This document shows positions 7,995-17,552 of a stretch of 64,000 nucleotides of DNA, one piece after another. The DNA lies in the NCBI GenBank assembly GCA_964636985.1, contig CAZWSX010000020.1:1-64000 (forward strand), given 5' to 3'. The stretch's first letter is position 1. Each line of letters opens with the position of its first letter. The stretch is from CAZWSX01 sp964636985 (GTDB lineage: Bacteria > Planctomycetota > Planctomycetia > Pirellulales > Pirellulaceae). The notes beneath the pieces were generated by a model. That model was given only the letters and a program-made list of their open reading frames with translations. It made no database searches and was not told where the DNA came from. A program made the position numbers and the translations under genes.

Positions 7995-10900
7995 CTAGCG
8001 GGAACGAAACGGATTCGCCGGTTGGCTTCCGTGGCCCGTGGTCGGAGCGGGCATCGGTTCCGCCTTCGCGTCCTTCGGAAGCAGCGCTGGTTCCTCGGCA
8101 GCTTCCAGTAGAACCGCATCCTCCGCTTCGTTCACTGGAGGCGGGTCGGCGTCGATCGCTTGTCGATCCAGCGCGGAACCGCCGGCGATCTCCTCCCACC
8201 ACGAAGCGGCGATGATGTTGGCGGCCTTGGCTTTGGCCAGGGCCACTTGGGGTTTCACCTTGCCGGGCGAAGCTTTCGCCTTGGAGCCTCGCTTGGCAAG
8301 TGCCTCGCGAAGGGCCTTTTCGTGCGGCAATTCCTCCGTTTCGGTTGACCTGGCCGTTGTCCGTTCGTGGCTGGCGGAACAAATCAAGCATTCGTCGTGG
8401 AGGCCCAGATCGTTTTCGATTTGCAGCGGCAATGGCGGCAGTAAATCGCAGTCGTCATCGCCATACAAGTCGATGCCGTATTCGTCGTTGATGGAGCCGG
8501 GGTCGAGCCAGTTGCCGTCGCTGTCGAGCTGCATCGTCCCCAGGTCGAGGTCGAGCTGCCGGCGAAGCACTTCGTAGTTGATGAACACGCTCAAGAAGTT
8601 GTTTTGAGCGTCAAGCAAGTCGGACAAGGCCGAAACCGAGTCGCGAGCCGCCGTGTCGCCTGCGTTCTGGCTGCGAGCTTCCTGGTCGGCGCGAATGTCG
8701 TCGTTAATGGAGATCTGTCCTGCCGCTTGCAGCACGGCGAATCGTTGCAGTTCAAAGTTAATCTGGTTCACCGCGACTTGGCGAAGTTGCTGGCGGAGGC
8801 CGCGGGCAACGCCGTCCTCGAAGGCGTAAAAGTTGCGGCGAGCCTGTTGGTATTCGATCAACGATTGGCGGTACACGTTCCGTTCCGACAGCCTGGTCAA
8901 CGGCGAATCGAATTGAACGCCGGCTCGCAAGTGACCGGTGGTCGACCGGAAACTCGCCGGGTTATTCCCGAGCGTGCTGATATCGCCGCTGAAGACGATA
9001 TCGAGTTGGGATTCGAGTTGGTCGGCGTTGAACTCAATCAAACGCCACGAGTCGACCAGCGAGGCCCTGGCGTTGAGCCAGTCGTGACGATACTTACGGG
9101 CCAACCGGAGGGCGTTTTCCGCCTTCAGATCGACTTCGTTGAGGGTTACGGCTTCGGTTCGGAGGCGAGCCTCCAGCAATTGCATGGCGAGTACATCGGT
9201 CCGCAGGTCCGACAACATGGTCTGGCTGGCGAGCAGGACCTTATCGCGGACGTCGACAAAGCGTTGTTCGTCGTCGTCGAGCAGCCTTGTTTCCGGTTCG
9301 GCGCCGGGCGCGGCTGGAGCTTTCTCGCCGGGAGCGGGAAGGTCGTTTTCGGCCGCGTCCTCTTTATCCATGGCGGCATCCTCTTCGGCCTCCATTTCCT
9401 CGGGGCTTACATCTTCGCCGCCTTCACCGTCTTTGGGCATGGGTTGGGGCGGCAGTGCTTCCCGCTTTTCGCCGACAAACTTTGCAATTTCGCGACGAAG
9501 TCCAGCGAGCCGCTTCTCATAGCCTCCGAGTGTAGTGGTCAGTCGCTCGAGTTCCTGCTTAAGTTCCGTAGATTCGTTGTCGAGACGGTTTTGATCGAAG
9601 ATAGTCGCATCGAGCCCCTTCACCGGGAGGAGTTCACACATTGTGTCTCGTTCGCGGTTGTAGGTTTCCTCCAACGCTTGCAGTTGCTTCTTTCTGCGCG
9701 GCACGCTCTTTTCGTATTTGGCCAGGTCCTCACGCAGGAGTTTGAGGATCGTCTGTTTCAGCGTCTTCTGTAACGCATCAACGGGATCGGTCATTTCACG
9801 CAAGTGATCCAAGCGCGATTGAAGGTCGGGCGAGAGAGGCAACCGGCGCGTCGGTCGGCTGCTATCGCTTTCGGCGGTTTCGACGAGCAACTCGAGGACG
9901 CTGCGGTTGGCCTCGGCAACGTCGTCGATGATGGTCTGAATATCAGTTTGCTTTGCGTTGATCTGCGCGTCGATCAGCTGATAGTCGTCGGCGAAATGGT
10001 CTTGAATCGACACGCAGAGCGTCGGAGGGAGACCCAGCGTAACCTTGAAGTTGTCGACGTTGGTTTCGTAGGCATTGCGCGAGTTCAACAAGCGGCTTTG
10101 GGCGTTAATCACCGCCTGCCGGGCTTGGGCTACCTGCAAGCGTTGGCGGAGCACGACACTCGCCGTGGCTCGCGTGGTGAGCAGTTCCAGCAATCGCGTA
10201 TCGAGGCGCGAAGCGTTGTCGCGCAGCCGCAGGATGTTGTCCTCTTGATTGCGGATTTCCTGCAGGTTTTGCAGCAAGCCGATGTAACCCGCTGCCGAGC
10301 CGGCACCGGCGCCCGCGCCGCCACCACCTGCCCCGGCAGCTGCTACGCCACCGCCACCGCCACCGCTGGCGGTGACGATGTTGCCGAAGCCGCTACCGGT
10401 CCCGGTGAAGCCTTCCAAGCCCGCACCACCGACACCACCGCGACGTTGCGGCCCTTGGCCCGGATCGCGGCCGGTCATAATGCGAACATAGTGGCTCTGG
10501 CGGTAGCGCTCCATGGCGCGAACATTGGCGAGCAGCGTCCGCTCGGAGACGGTCAAGCGTTCCATAACCCGATCGCGCCCGGCACCACGCAGAAGCGGTT
10601 GGATCAAGTTGAAGTCGATCACCGACCGGCTGGTTTGCGTATCGGGTCCGGCGAATTGCCAAACCATACTGTTGGCGAAACCAACAACCAGGTTGGCACC
10701 GTTTGTAAAGGCCTTTGATCCCAAGATCTTGCTGCCGACGACAGGCGACTGCAACCCTGCGGTTTGAGTTCCCAGAGTGCTGTGTCGCCCTGCCGGGTTG
10801 TCCTTGGCTGTCCAATCGCCGACAACGGCAAACGGCGCTTGGAACTGTGTGTCGAAGCGGAACCGTTCGAACGCCACGTCGAGCGAGGAGAGATACACTT

Positions 10901-11384
10901 CTTCCAGCTCACGCTGATAATCACGCGAGTGGATAAATCCTTGCCGGACCGCTTCGCTGGCGGAAAGAATGACCCGCCCCTCTTCGTCGGTCGGGAGGCT
11001 GGTCCGCCAATCAGGATTTTCGACAAACGGCGTGTCGCCGTTGATGTGCCACCAGGGATAGCCCTTCTTGCGATCGACCTTGTGCATGAATTCGTGCGCG
11101 GCCGGATCGTCGGGCGGCATCGGTTCATGATCGGGGCAATACGGATCGTACATCCGAGAATGGGGATCGATGACGATCGTGAAATCGCTTTGGTCCCAGT
11201 GGGGATGGTTTACCTTTTCGTACACCAGGTTGTACGCATCGGCATCGGCCTGGCGCCGGTACCAGGTGCGCGTGCACCCTACCGACTGCGCAAGGAGCAG
11301 TGCCAGTGCAGCAGTACAAACCAGCCGCGTGGCGTAACCGGAGGTTGAGCGATGCGAGAACGTGAATGCATGAGGCCTATTCAT
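7995..11384 (-). CDS. Very large TolC-family outer-membrane efflux lipoprotein
   Basis: A 1129-residue protein with a lipoprotein signal ending LLLAQSVGC. TolC-type long helices are visible near residues 360-470 (for example RLQVAQARQAVINAQSRLLN) and again in the second repeat (LESQLDIVFSGDISTLG..., then YRQSLIEYQQARRNFYAFED). TolC proteins are usually 420-500 residues. The extra length comes from an N-terminal domain of about 200 residues, a Gly/Ala-rich linker (about 310-375), an added charged coiled coil (about 510-640), an acidic linker (about 660-710) and a C-terminal charged tail. Probable role: outer-membrane channel for export. Its ATG overlaps the stop of the MarR-like gene (TGATG), implying translational coupling. 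Confidence 0.8.
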   Translation of the reverse strand: MNRPHAFTFSHRSTSGYATRLVCTAALALLLAQSVGCTRTWYRRQADADAYNLVYEKVNHPHWDQSDFTIVIDPHSRMYDPYCPDHEPMPPDDPAAHEFMHKVDRKKGYPWWHINGDTPFVENPDWRTSLPTDEEGRVILSASEAVRQGFIHSRDYQRELEEVYLSSLDVAFERFRFDTQFQAPFAVVGDWTAKDNPAGRHSTLGTQTAGLQSPVVGSKILGSKAFTNGANLVVGFANSMVWQFAGPDTQTSRSVIDFNLIQPLLRGAGRDRVMERLTVSERTLLANVRAMERYRQSHYVRIMTGRDPGQGPQRRGGVGGAGLEGFTGTGSGFGNIVTASGGGGGGVAAAGAGGGGAGAGAGSAAGYIGLLQNLQEIRNQEDNILRLRDNASRLDTRLLELLTTRATASVVLRQRLQVAQARQAVINAQSRLLNSRNAYETNVDNFKVTLGLPPTLCVSIQDHFADDYQLIDAQINAKQTDIQTIIDDVAEANRSVLELLVETAESDSSRPTRRLPLSPDLQSRLDHLREMTDPVDALQKTLKQTILKLLREDLAKYEKSVPRRKKQLQALEETYNRERDTMCELLPVKGLDATIFDQNRLDNESTELKQELERLTTTLGGYEKRLAGLRREIAKFVGEKREALPPQPMPKDGEGGEDVSPEEMEAEEDAAMDKEDAAENDLPAPGEKAPAAPGAEPETRLLDDDEQRFVDVRDKVLLASQTMLSDLRTDVLAMQLLEARLRTEAVTLNEVDLKAENALRLARKYRHDWLNARASLVDSWRLIEFNADQLESQLDIVFSGDISTLGNNPASFRSTTGHLRAGVQFDSPLTRLSERNVYRQSLIEYQQARRNFYAFEDGVARGLRQQLRQVAVNQINFELQRFAVLQAAGQISINDDIRADQEARSQNAGDTAARDSVSALSDLLDAQNNFLSVFINYEVLRRQLDLDLGTMQLDSDGNWLDPGSINDEYGIDLYGDDDCDLLPPLPLQIENDLGLHDECLICSASHERTTARSTETEELPHEKALREALAKRGSKAKASPGKVKPQVALAKAKAANIIAASWWEEIAGGSALDRQAIDADPPPVNEAEDAVLLEAAEEPALLPKDAKAEPMPAPTTGHGSQPANPFRSR

Positions 11385-11929
11385 CAGGCAGCCCTCCGAC
11401 GAAGAGAGGACATGGTTCGGCCATCGACTTTGGGATGAGCAGACCCTTGGTCGAGATCGCTATCAGCGATGAGGAGTTCGTTTTGCGAGAGGCTTTCCAG
11501 CATCACGGCCCAATCGGCCGACAGCGTGTTTTGCCAAAGCGATAGAACTGGCACGACGCACTGTGTCAGGGCGTGCAACCGCAGTTCCCCGCTGGGAGTC
11601 GTGCGGCAGCATTGCCTGCGACGATCCGAGGTCGATCGAATCGTCTCGATCCACCCGGCAATGCGAAGCTGCTCGATCAGCACGCTGACCTGAGCGGGCG
11701 AGATTCCCACCTTCCTTGCAAGTTCGATCTGCGTTGGGCCTGATCCGCCCGTGGAGCGACACGCTGCCAGCAAGAACCAATGGTTCTCGTCCGCATCCAG
11801 CCGGCTCAGCCGTTGCTGAAGCGAACGACGCAGTCCCTGTGTTGCCCGGAGCAATACAAGGATCGCGGTGACTTGATCGTCGTGCGGTTTGGGGTCGAAG
11901 TCGTCAGGCGAATGGGGAGCCACGTCCAT
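11384..11929 (-). CDS. MarR-type winged-helix regulator
   Basis: A 181-residue protein. The central part has the MarR pattern: a helix (ATQGLRRSLQQRLSRLD), the HTH QIELARKVGISPAQVSVLIE, then a wing with ETIRSTSDRRRQCCRTTPSG, where the Asp-Arg-Arg-(Arg) wing tip is typical. The frame is open up to 12193, but that extension has unlike composition, and ATG 11929 precedes the compact domain. It is coupled to the downstream TolC-like gene by a one-base overlap, so it probably controls that exporter. The ligand is unknown. Confidence 0.75.
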   Translation of the reverse strand: MDVAPHSPDDFDPKPHDDQVTAILVLLRATQGLRRSLQQRLSRLDADENHWFLLAACRSTGGSGPTQIELARKVGISPAQVSVLIEQLRIAGWIETIRSTSDRRRQCCRTTPSGELRLHALTQCVVPVLSLWQNTLSADWAVMLESLSQNELLIADSDLDQGSAHPKVDGRTMSSLRRRAA

Positions 11930-12347
11930 GCGGCCACCTACTTTTCTAGAAGGGGAATTGCGAGTCGCTGGAAAGGTCGTCGCATAGCCAATCGTTGACG
12001 CTTGCAGGCGCGAACGATTCGCTGGAAAACGATTTCGCTCGCGATCTATCGGCGGCCAATTCGTTCCGAAATAAACGATTTTTCCGAAGACATCGATCGA
12101 GGTAACGGAAAACCTGCTGGTCGGTTGATGGAAACCTTGTGCCAGTAACGACTTGCGCCAAAGTGGGGCGGCTCGATTTTCTTGACACGGCAACCTGCGC
12201 GGATTATTGTCGCGGTAGCGGCTCGAAATCGGCGCAGACCCTCCGTCTTGCCTAAACAGGGCCGTTTTAACCTCACCAGGCGACCCCTATCGCCTGGCCG
12301 GGTGTGCTACTTCTCCGAGTCGGCTCTCATTCCTGGCGCAGATCGAT

Positions 12348-13952
12348 ATGGATAACTCGCTGATCGTTCAGATTCTCGCAGGGCTGGCGTTTCTCTTCGC
12401 GTGTTTCCTTACGTACATGTCCGCGAAGAACTGGCAGTGGGTTCACGTCACTGCGATGTTCCTAGTCTTCGTGATGACGATCGTGTTTGCCGCGCTCGCC
12501 TCCTACAACCTCAAAGCGCGATCGGCTTGGCTCAAGGCGGTTGCTGGGTTGGAAAAGGCTGTCGAGGCGGCGGAGAAGCAGCGCGAGCAACTCGTCCATG
12601 GCGACATGACCAAATTGCCGTCGTCGGTTTCGGGCGACTATAACCGCTTTCAAGACCTGCCGGCTAATTGGAACACGCCCGACTTTGTGAAGGCTGGATC
12701 GGGCCCAGGGCAGCAATCGATCACCGCGTTGACGGCCATGTTGAATCGGCTTCTGAACGACCGCGGCCGGGTGTGGCGAAATTGCCAACGGACTGCTGCC
12801 CGAGAAGCGGGTGGGCTTGCGGAAATCGAATTGAAGACCAGTTCGGCCGAAGCGCCGCCGCCCGCTGCACCTGGAGCTACCCCGCCTGCTGCTGTGGTGA
12901 CGCCAAATCACTTGCAAGCGAAGGATGTTGTTTACGCATTCACGGAATCGCCCGATGCACTGGGGCGGTTGGTCCCGAAGGAATACGTGGGCGAGTACCA
13001 AGTCACCGAGGCCACCGACGACACCGTCAAGTTGCGCTCGACGTACGGTCTCGATGCCGCTGAAAAGTCGGCGGCTGCCGACTCCAGCAAGACCTGGGTC
13101 TTGTACGAGCAAATGCCGATCGACGATCGCGAGTTGTTCCGTGTCCCAGGCAACACGGTCGAAGAACGAAAGAATGCTTTGCAGGCAATTCTTCCTTTGG
13201 ACAACGTATCCGACCCAGCCGTTCGCGAAGCGATTCTCAATGATTACGCGCAGGACGGGCTGGCTGCAACCGATTCGCACCCGGCTGCCAACCAGTACTT
13301 GAAGGTGACCTTTCTCAAGGACTACGAAGTTGTCGTCAATAGCGAGAACCAAGCCGACCTGTTGCTGCAACGTTTCTTCGACTCGCAAGGCCGCGCCATC
13401 GCTCCTGACTTGCAACGAACGGTCGACGAAAAGGGCACCGCAACGGTTAAGTTCAAGGCCGGCGACACTGGCGAGTTTCTCAAGGGAGCCCAGGTCGGGG
13501 CAACGCCTGCCGAAACCATCGAGTCGCTGATCGAGTCGGGTGTCGCCAAGATCGACCAAGCGGTCTACCGTCGCCAACTGCACGATTACGCGACCGAGTT
13601 CGCGATGATGCACTATCGTGACGTCGCAATCATCGAAGCGATCCGACTGCTCGATATCGAACTCGCGGCCGTGGCCAAGACGATCGAGAACGCCAATGCG
13701 AACATCGCCGCCCTCGAAGCGGACAAGGAAAAGCTGCTCGCCGACGTGGCGAAGGTGCAGTACGAAAGGGAAAAGATCACCGAGTACGCGACGAAGCTGA
13801 CCACCGAGCTGGCGGAAACCAAAGCCGCCCTGCGTGCGATGTACCAGCAGATTCTCGAGATGCGAAACGAAATCGCGGCCATCCAAGAACGGATTACCGC
13901 AGAAGTTGACGCTCGCTCGGCCGTTTCGGCTGAAGTCCCGAGCGCGAATTGA
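12348..13952 (+). CDS. Membrane-anchored coiled-coil protein
   Basis: A 534-residue protein. Two hydrophobic segments (about 6-26 and 33-52) are followed by a short coiled coil (LEKAVEAAEKQREQL), a Pro/Ala linker near 170-190, a mixed alpha/beta middle, and a long C-terminal coiled coil from about 430 to 525 (ELAAVAKTIENANANIAALE onward). I do not recognise a named family; it resembles planctomycete proteins of unknown function. The coiled coils suggest an envelope scaffold. Its TGA ends 23 bases before the ATG of the next gene, so the two are likely co-transcribed. Confidence 0.7.
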   Translation: MDNSLIVQILAGLAFLFACFLTYMSAKNWQWVHVTAMFLVFVMTIVFAALASYNLKARSAWLKAVAGLEKAVEAAEKQREQLVHGDMTKLPSSVSGDYNRFQDLPANWNTPDFVKAGSGPGQQSITALTAMLNRLLNDRGRVWRNCQRTAAREAGGLAEIELKTSSAEAPPPAAPGATPPAAVVTPNHLQAKDVVYAFTESPDALGRLVPKEYVGEYQVTEATDDTVKLRSTYGLDAAEKSAAADSSKTWVLYEQMPIDDRELFRVPGNTVEERKNALQAILPLDNVSDPAVREAILNDYAQDGLAATDSHPAANQYLKVTFLKDYEVVVNSENQADLLLQRFFDSQGRAIAPDLQRTVDEKGTATVKFKAGDTGEFLKGAQVGATPAETIESLIESGVAKIDQAVYRRQLHDYATEFAMMHYRDVAIIEAIRLLDIELAAVAKTIENANANIAALEADKEKLLADVAKVQYEREKITEYATKLTTELAETKAALRAMYQQILEMRNEIAAIQERITAEVDARSAVSAEVPSAN

Positions 13953-13975
13953 GATGTTTCGCTCGCCGGTTTACC

Positions 13976-15565
13976 ATGGGGAAGATGAAAGTCTTCCCCA
14001 TTTTTGTTACGCTGGTGAGTTGCGTTGTCTTGTTGCGCGGTGCCGTCGCCGACGGGCCCGAAGCAACTCGCTTGATCCCGCCCGGCGGGCAACGCGGACA
14101 AACGATCGCCGTTGCTGCCGTAGGCAAGTTTCCGACGTGGCCTTGTCAGGTGTGGACCGATCAATCCGGTCTTTCTTTCGAACCGCAAGCGGATAACGGC
14201 AAGTTTCAAGTGACTATTGCCGCCGACGCGGTCCCGGGACTGCGCAAGGTGCGCTTCTACGATGCTGCCGGCGTCTCGCCAAGCAACCGATTCGTGATCG
14301 GCACCGTGGGCGAAATTGCCGAGGCCGAGCCGAACAACGGCATCGACAAGGCGCACAAGGTGGAGTCGCTTCCCGTGGTGGTGAACGCCGCGATTCAGAA
14401 ACGCGGGGATGTCGACGTCTTTTCCGTGCACGTCGCAGCAGGGCAAACGCTGATCGCATCGCTCGACGGAAATCGAACGCTCAAGTCTCCCATGGACGCT
14501 GTGATGCAGGTTTTGGATTCGCGCGGGTTTGTGCGGGCGCAAAACCTGGATGCTCGGGGACTCGATCCGCAGATTCGATTCACGGCGAAGCAGGATGGCG
14601 ACTTGCTCGTTCGCGTCTTCTCGTTCCCGGAGCAGCCCGACACATCGATTAGCTATGCCGGCGGAGAGAACTACGTCTATCGCTTGACTCTTTCGACCAG
14701 CGGCATCGTCGAAGCCGCCTGGCCGCTCGCGGTTCCGCAATCGTTGGAACCGCCGAAGCTGTGGGACCACGGCGTGGTTGGTGAACTGTTGCAGGTGGGC
14801 AAGTCAGGCGAGGTGGGACAGGTGGTCGCGTTCCATCCGTCAGTCCCAGGAACGATTGAACTTCCCATTGCCGACGGACCATTTGTGAGTGAAGGCTTTG
14901 GCGCCGAGTTGCCCGAACTCGTTGCGCCGAGTATCGCCAGCGGCCGCATCGCGATGGATGGTGAGCGGGATAGCTATCGCTTTAAGGCAACCAAGGGAAC
15001 TCGCTACCAATTTCAGGTCGACAGCCGCTCGCTTGGTTTTCCGCTCGATAGCGTGCTCGAAATCCAAGACGCCACGGGAAAGCGGCTGTCGCGCGAAGAT
15101 GACGCCGGTCCGCAATTCGACTCCAAGATGATTTGGGCCGCGCCGGAAGATGGCGAATATCGTGTCGTCGTGTTCGATGTCCATCAGCTTGGCGCACCTG
15201 ATTTTTACTACCGTTTGCGGTTCGACGTGGAGCGTCCCGATTACAAACTGACCATCAAGGCCGATTCGTTCACGGCGAAACTGAACGAACCGCTGGAAAT
15301 CCCTGTCGAGATTGCCCGTGTCGCGGGTTTCGATGGCGAACTTAAGGTCGCAGTGGAAGGTTTGCCCGACCACGCAACGTGCGAGCCCGTTGTTTCGCCC
15401 GCTACTGGTGACGCGTCCAAGAGCGTTAAGCTCGTGCTCAAAGCGACGCAGGCGTTCGTGGGGCCGGTGCGGATTGTTGCAGCTGTCGACAGCAAACCGG
15501 AAGCGCGGCGGACTGCGAAGACCAGTGATGATTCGCCAGAGCAGATCTTCATCATCGCGAAGTAG
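13976..15565 (+). CDS. Exported protein with PPC (pre-peptidase C-terminal) domains
   Basis: A 529-residue protein with a signal peptide (MKVFPIFVTLVSCVVLLRGAVA). After an IPT/TIG-like N-terminal segment come two PPC-type beta-sandwich domains. The first contains EAEPNNGIDKAHKV and GDVDVFSVHVAAGQTLI, the second DGERDSYRFKATKGTRYQF and a matching ...DGEYRVVVFD. A last Ig-like segment follows (YKLTIKADSFTAKLNEPLEI). No protease domain is present, although PPC domains often accompany exported peptidases. ATG 13985 is an equally good start. It is probably co-transcribed with the coiled-coil gene. Confidence 0.75.
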   Translation: MGKMKVFPIFVTLVSCVVLLRGAVADGPEATRLIPPGGQRGQTIAVAAVGKFPTWPCQVWTDQSGLSFEPQADNGKFQVTIAADAVPGLRKVRFYDAAGVSPSNRFVIGTVGEIAEAEPNNGIDKAHKVESLPVVVNAAIQKRGDVDVFSVHVAAGQTLIASLDGNRTLKSPMDAVMQVLDSRGFVRAQNLDARGLDPQIRFTAKQDGDLLVRVFSFPEQPDTSISYAGGENYVYRLTLSTSGIVEAAWPLAVPQSLEPPKLWDHGVVGELLQVGKSGEVGQVVAFHPSVPGTIELPIADGPFVSEGFGAELPELVAPSIASGRIAMDGERDSYRFKATKGTRYQFQVDSRSLGFPLDSVLEIQDATGKRLSREDDAGPQFDSKMIWAAPEDGEYRVVVFDVHQLGAPDFYYRLRFDVERPDYKLTIKADSFTAKLNEPLEIPVEIARVAGFDGELKVAVEGLPDHATCEPVVSPATGDASKSVKLVLKATQAFVGPVRIVAAVDSKPEARRTAKTSDDSPEQIFIIAK

Positions 15566-16384
15566 CTAATGCGGCTTCAGCCACAACTGCGTTACGATCG
15601 AGAAGATGATCTCAAAGACAATCAACGCGACGATATAGTACTCCACGCGCAAGGCGCGATTGTTGTGGAGCACGGTCAGGGCGGTTTCTGCCGTTCGGCC
15701 AAGCAACGACAGCTTGCGGTTGAGTGTCGCGTAACGAACTCGCAATTCGTATTCGTCGCTTAAGCGTTTCCACAGCGGCTCAAGTTCTGGATGATCCCAC
15801 AAGAGGTCGGGCGTATCCTCCGCTTCCATTTGGGCCGCCATATCGTGCTCGGCCATCAGCGCGCCGCCAAGATGGTTCAATAGTTCGCGGGCCGCCCTCG
15901 CTCCACGACTGGTGTGGTCGACATTGCGGGCGAACGGCTCGATCTTATCGAACTGCCGGCTCACCTGTGCTTCGTGCCGGGCAAGCGCCACGCTTTGAGC
16001 CAGCACGTCAGCCACAATCGAGAGTTTGTTCTGGCTAGCGCTGTTGAGCACTAGCATTTCGCCTTGGAGCGATTCGGTCGATCCTGCTTCGACGCGGATC
16101 CTCGCTACTTCCGTTTCGCGTTCGAAATCTTGAAGCGGCTTGGTGATGCGAGATTGCAAATCGAAGAGGAATCGCGTCTCGCATTCCTTGTCGACGTTCA
16201 GCAGCACGACGGCGCCGTATCGAAACAAGACGGCCGCGCCGCCGTTATCGAGATCAACCCACAACGGCGTCGTGGCGGGGCGTTGTTGCGGTTCGGCCGG
16301 TCGCAACGCGACCCGCTCGCCGACCAGAATTGCCTTGGCGTCGAACGAACCTTTCTCGGCCAACTTCGAGCCGGGCGTGGCCAT
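15566..16384 (-). CDS. DUF155 / RMD1-YagE family membrane protein
   Basis: A 272-residue protein. It shows the family's soluble domain (VLFRYGAVVLLNVD) and the C-terminal signature RALRVEYYIVALIVFEIIFS, which forms a single C-terminal membrane helix. Eukaryotic members (RMD1, Sif2/Sif3) act in mitochondrial or meiotic processes; the bacterial function is unknown. The start codon overlaps the mtnA stop (TAATG), so the two are translationally coupled. A link to methionine salvage is only suggested by that position. Confidence 0.8.
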   Translation of the reverse strand: MATPGSKLAEKGSFDAKAILVGERVALRPAEPQQRPATTPLWVDLDNGGAAVLFRYGAVVLLNVDKECETRFLFDLQSRITKPLQDFERETEVARIRVEAGSTESLQGEMLVLNSASQNKLSIVADVLAQSVALARHEAQVSRQFDKIEPFARNVDHTSRGARAARELLNHLGGALMAEHDMAAQMEAEDTPDLLWDHPELEPLWKRLSDEYELRVRYATLNRKLSLLGRTAETALTVLHNNRALRVEYYIVALIVFEIIFSIVTQLWLKPH

Positions 16385-17454
16385 TACGACTTCGCCTTAT
16401 CGCCAACGACACGGCGCACATTTTCTTCGGTAACGGGTTCGATCACACCGCGTTCCGTGATAATCCCTTTGATCAACCGGGCAGGGGTCACGTCGAAGGC
16501 CGGGTTGTATACGTCGATGCCTTCGGGCGCGGTTGCTCTGCCGAAGCCATGAGTGATCTCGCTGGCGGCCCGCTGTTCGATGGGGATCGATTCGCCCGTC
16601 GACAGAGAGAGGTCGAACGTCGAGGTCGGGGCCGCGACGTAAAACGGGATTCCATGCGCATTGGCCAGCACCGCGACGCCGTACGTGCCGATCTTGTTGG
16701 CCGTATCGCCGTTGGCCGTGATTCGATCAGCTCCTACGACCACGGCCTGGACCTTCCCCTCGCGCATCACCTGAGCGGCCATGTTGTCGCAAATGAGCGT
16801 GGCTGGGATCTTCCGCTGCGCCAGTTCCCAAGCGGTAAGGCGTGCTCCCTGCAGGAGCGGCCGAGTTTCGTCGACGAAGACGCGCAGCGTCTTGCCTTGG
16901 TCCTGAGCCGTAAAGAAGACCGACAAAGCGGTGCCATACTCGGCCGTCGCCAGTCCGCCGGCGTTGCAATGGGTTAACACGCCGGCGCCATCCGACAACA
17001 GGGGCGCGCCATGCTTTCCAATGGCCCGGCACATGGCGCGATCTTCTTCGTGAATCGCTTTGGCTTCCGCCAGCAATCGCGCGGCAATCGTCTCGTTAGC
17101 GGCGCTCTTGTCGGCACTCAGTAACTTGGCGCGCATTCGATCCAAGGCCCAAAACAAATTCACGGCCGTGGGGCGACTGGCTGCCAAATAATCAATTTGC
17201 GTAACGACATCTGCCACGAATGCCGTGCGATCGAGCCCGCTAGCCTTTGCCGCCGCGATCACGACGCCGTAGCCCGCTGCAATCCCGATCGCAGGAGCAC
17301 CGCGAACACGCAGCGATTTGATCGCCTCCCAAACGACGGGAACCTCCGAGCAAGTCAGTTCCACCAACTCGCCCGGAAGGCGGGTTTGGTCGATCATGAC
17401 CAAAGAGCCTTCGGGACCCCCCACCCAACGCATCGTCTCAACCGCAGCTGCCAT
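16384..17454 (-). CDS. mtnA: S-methyl-5-thioribose-1-phosphate isomerase
   Basis: Converts methylthioribose 1-phosphate to methylthioribulose 1-phosphate in methionine salvage. The 356-residue length is standard. Family motifs are present: RVRGAPAIGIAAGYGVVIAA, THCNAGGLATAEYGTALSV with the catalytic Cys, VVVGADRITANGDTANKIGT with the catalytic Asp, and the C-terminal YNPAFDVTPARLIKGIITE. No other mtn gene lies nearby. The nucleosidase at 5.6-6.5 kb could supply the upstream step, but that is speculative. Confidence 0.95.
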   Translation of the reverse strand: MAAAVETMRWVGGPEGSLVMIDQTRLPGELVELTCSEVPVVWEAIKSLRVRGAPAIGIAAGYGVVIAAAKASGLDRTAFVADVVTQIDYLAASRPTAVNLFWALDRMRAKLLSADKSAANETIAARLLAEAKAIHEEDRAMCRAIGKHGAPLLSDGAGVLTHCNAGGLATAEYGTALSVFFTAQDQGKTLRVFVDETRPLLQGARLTAWELAQRKIPATLICDNMAAQVMREGKVQAVVVGADRITANGDTANKIGTYGVAVLANAHGIPFYVAAPTSTFDLSLSTGESIPIEQRAASEITHGFGRATAPEGIDVYNPAFDVTPARLIKGIITERGVIEPVTEENVRRVVGDKAKS

Positions 17455-17552
17455 GACATTACCTTCGCTAGAACGCAGTAAAAGTGCGTCTAGTTTCGGG
17501 GATTACTGCGAATCCGCAAAGGGGACCACCTATTGAGGCATTTTCTTGATAG

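Noticed and set aside
8604..9773. 389-codon open frame on the + strand inside the TolC-like gene
   Set aside because: It is antisense to a gene with clear TolC features, and its product has no recognisable domain and a composition expected from the reverse of GC-rich coding sequence.
12462..13886. 474-codon minus-strand frame opposite the coiled-coil gene
   Set aside because: The + strand has membrane helices and a heptad pattern; the reverse frame has no features.
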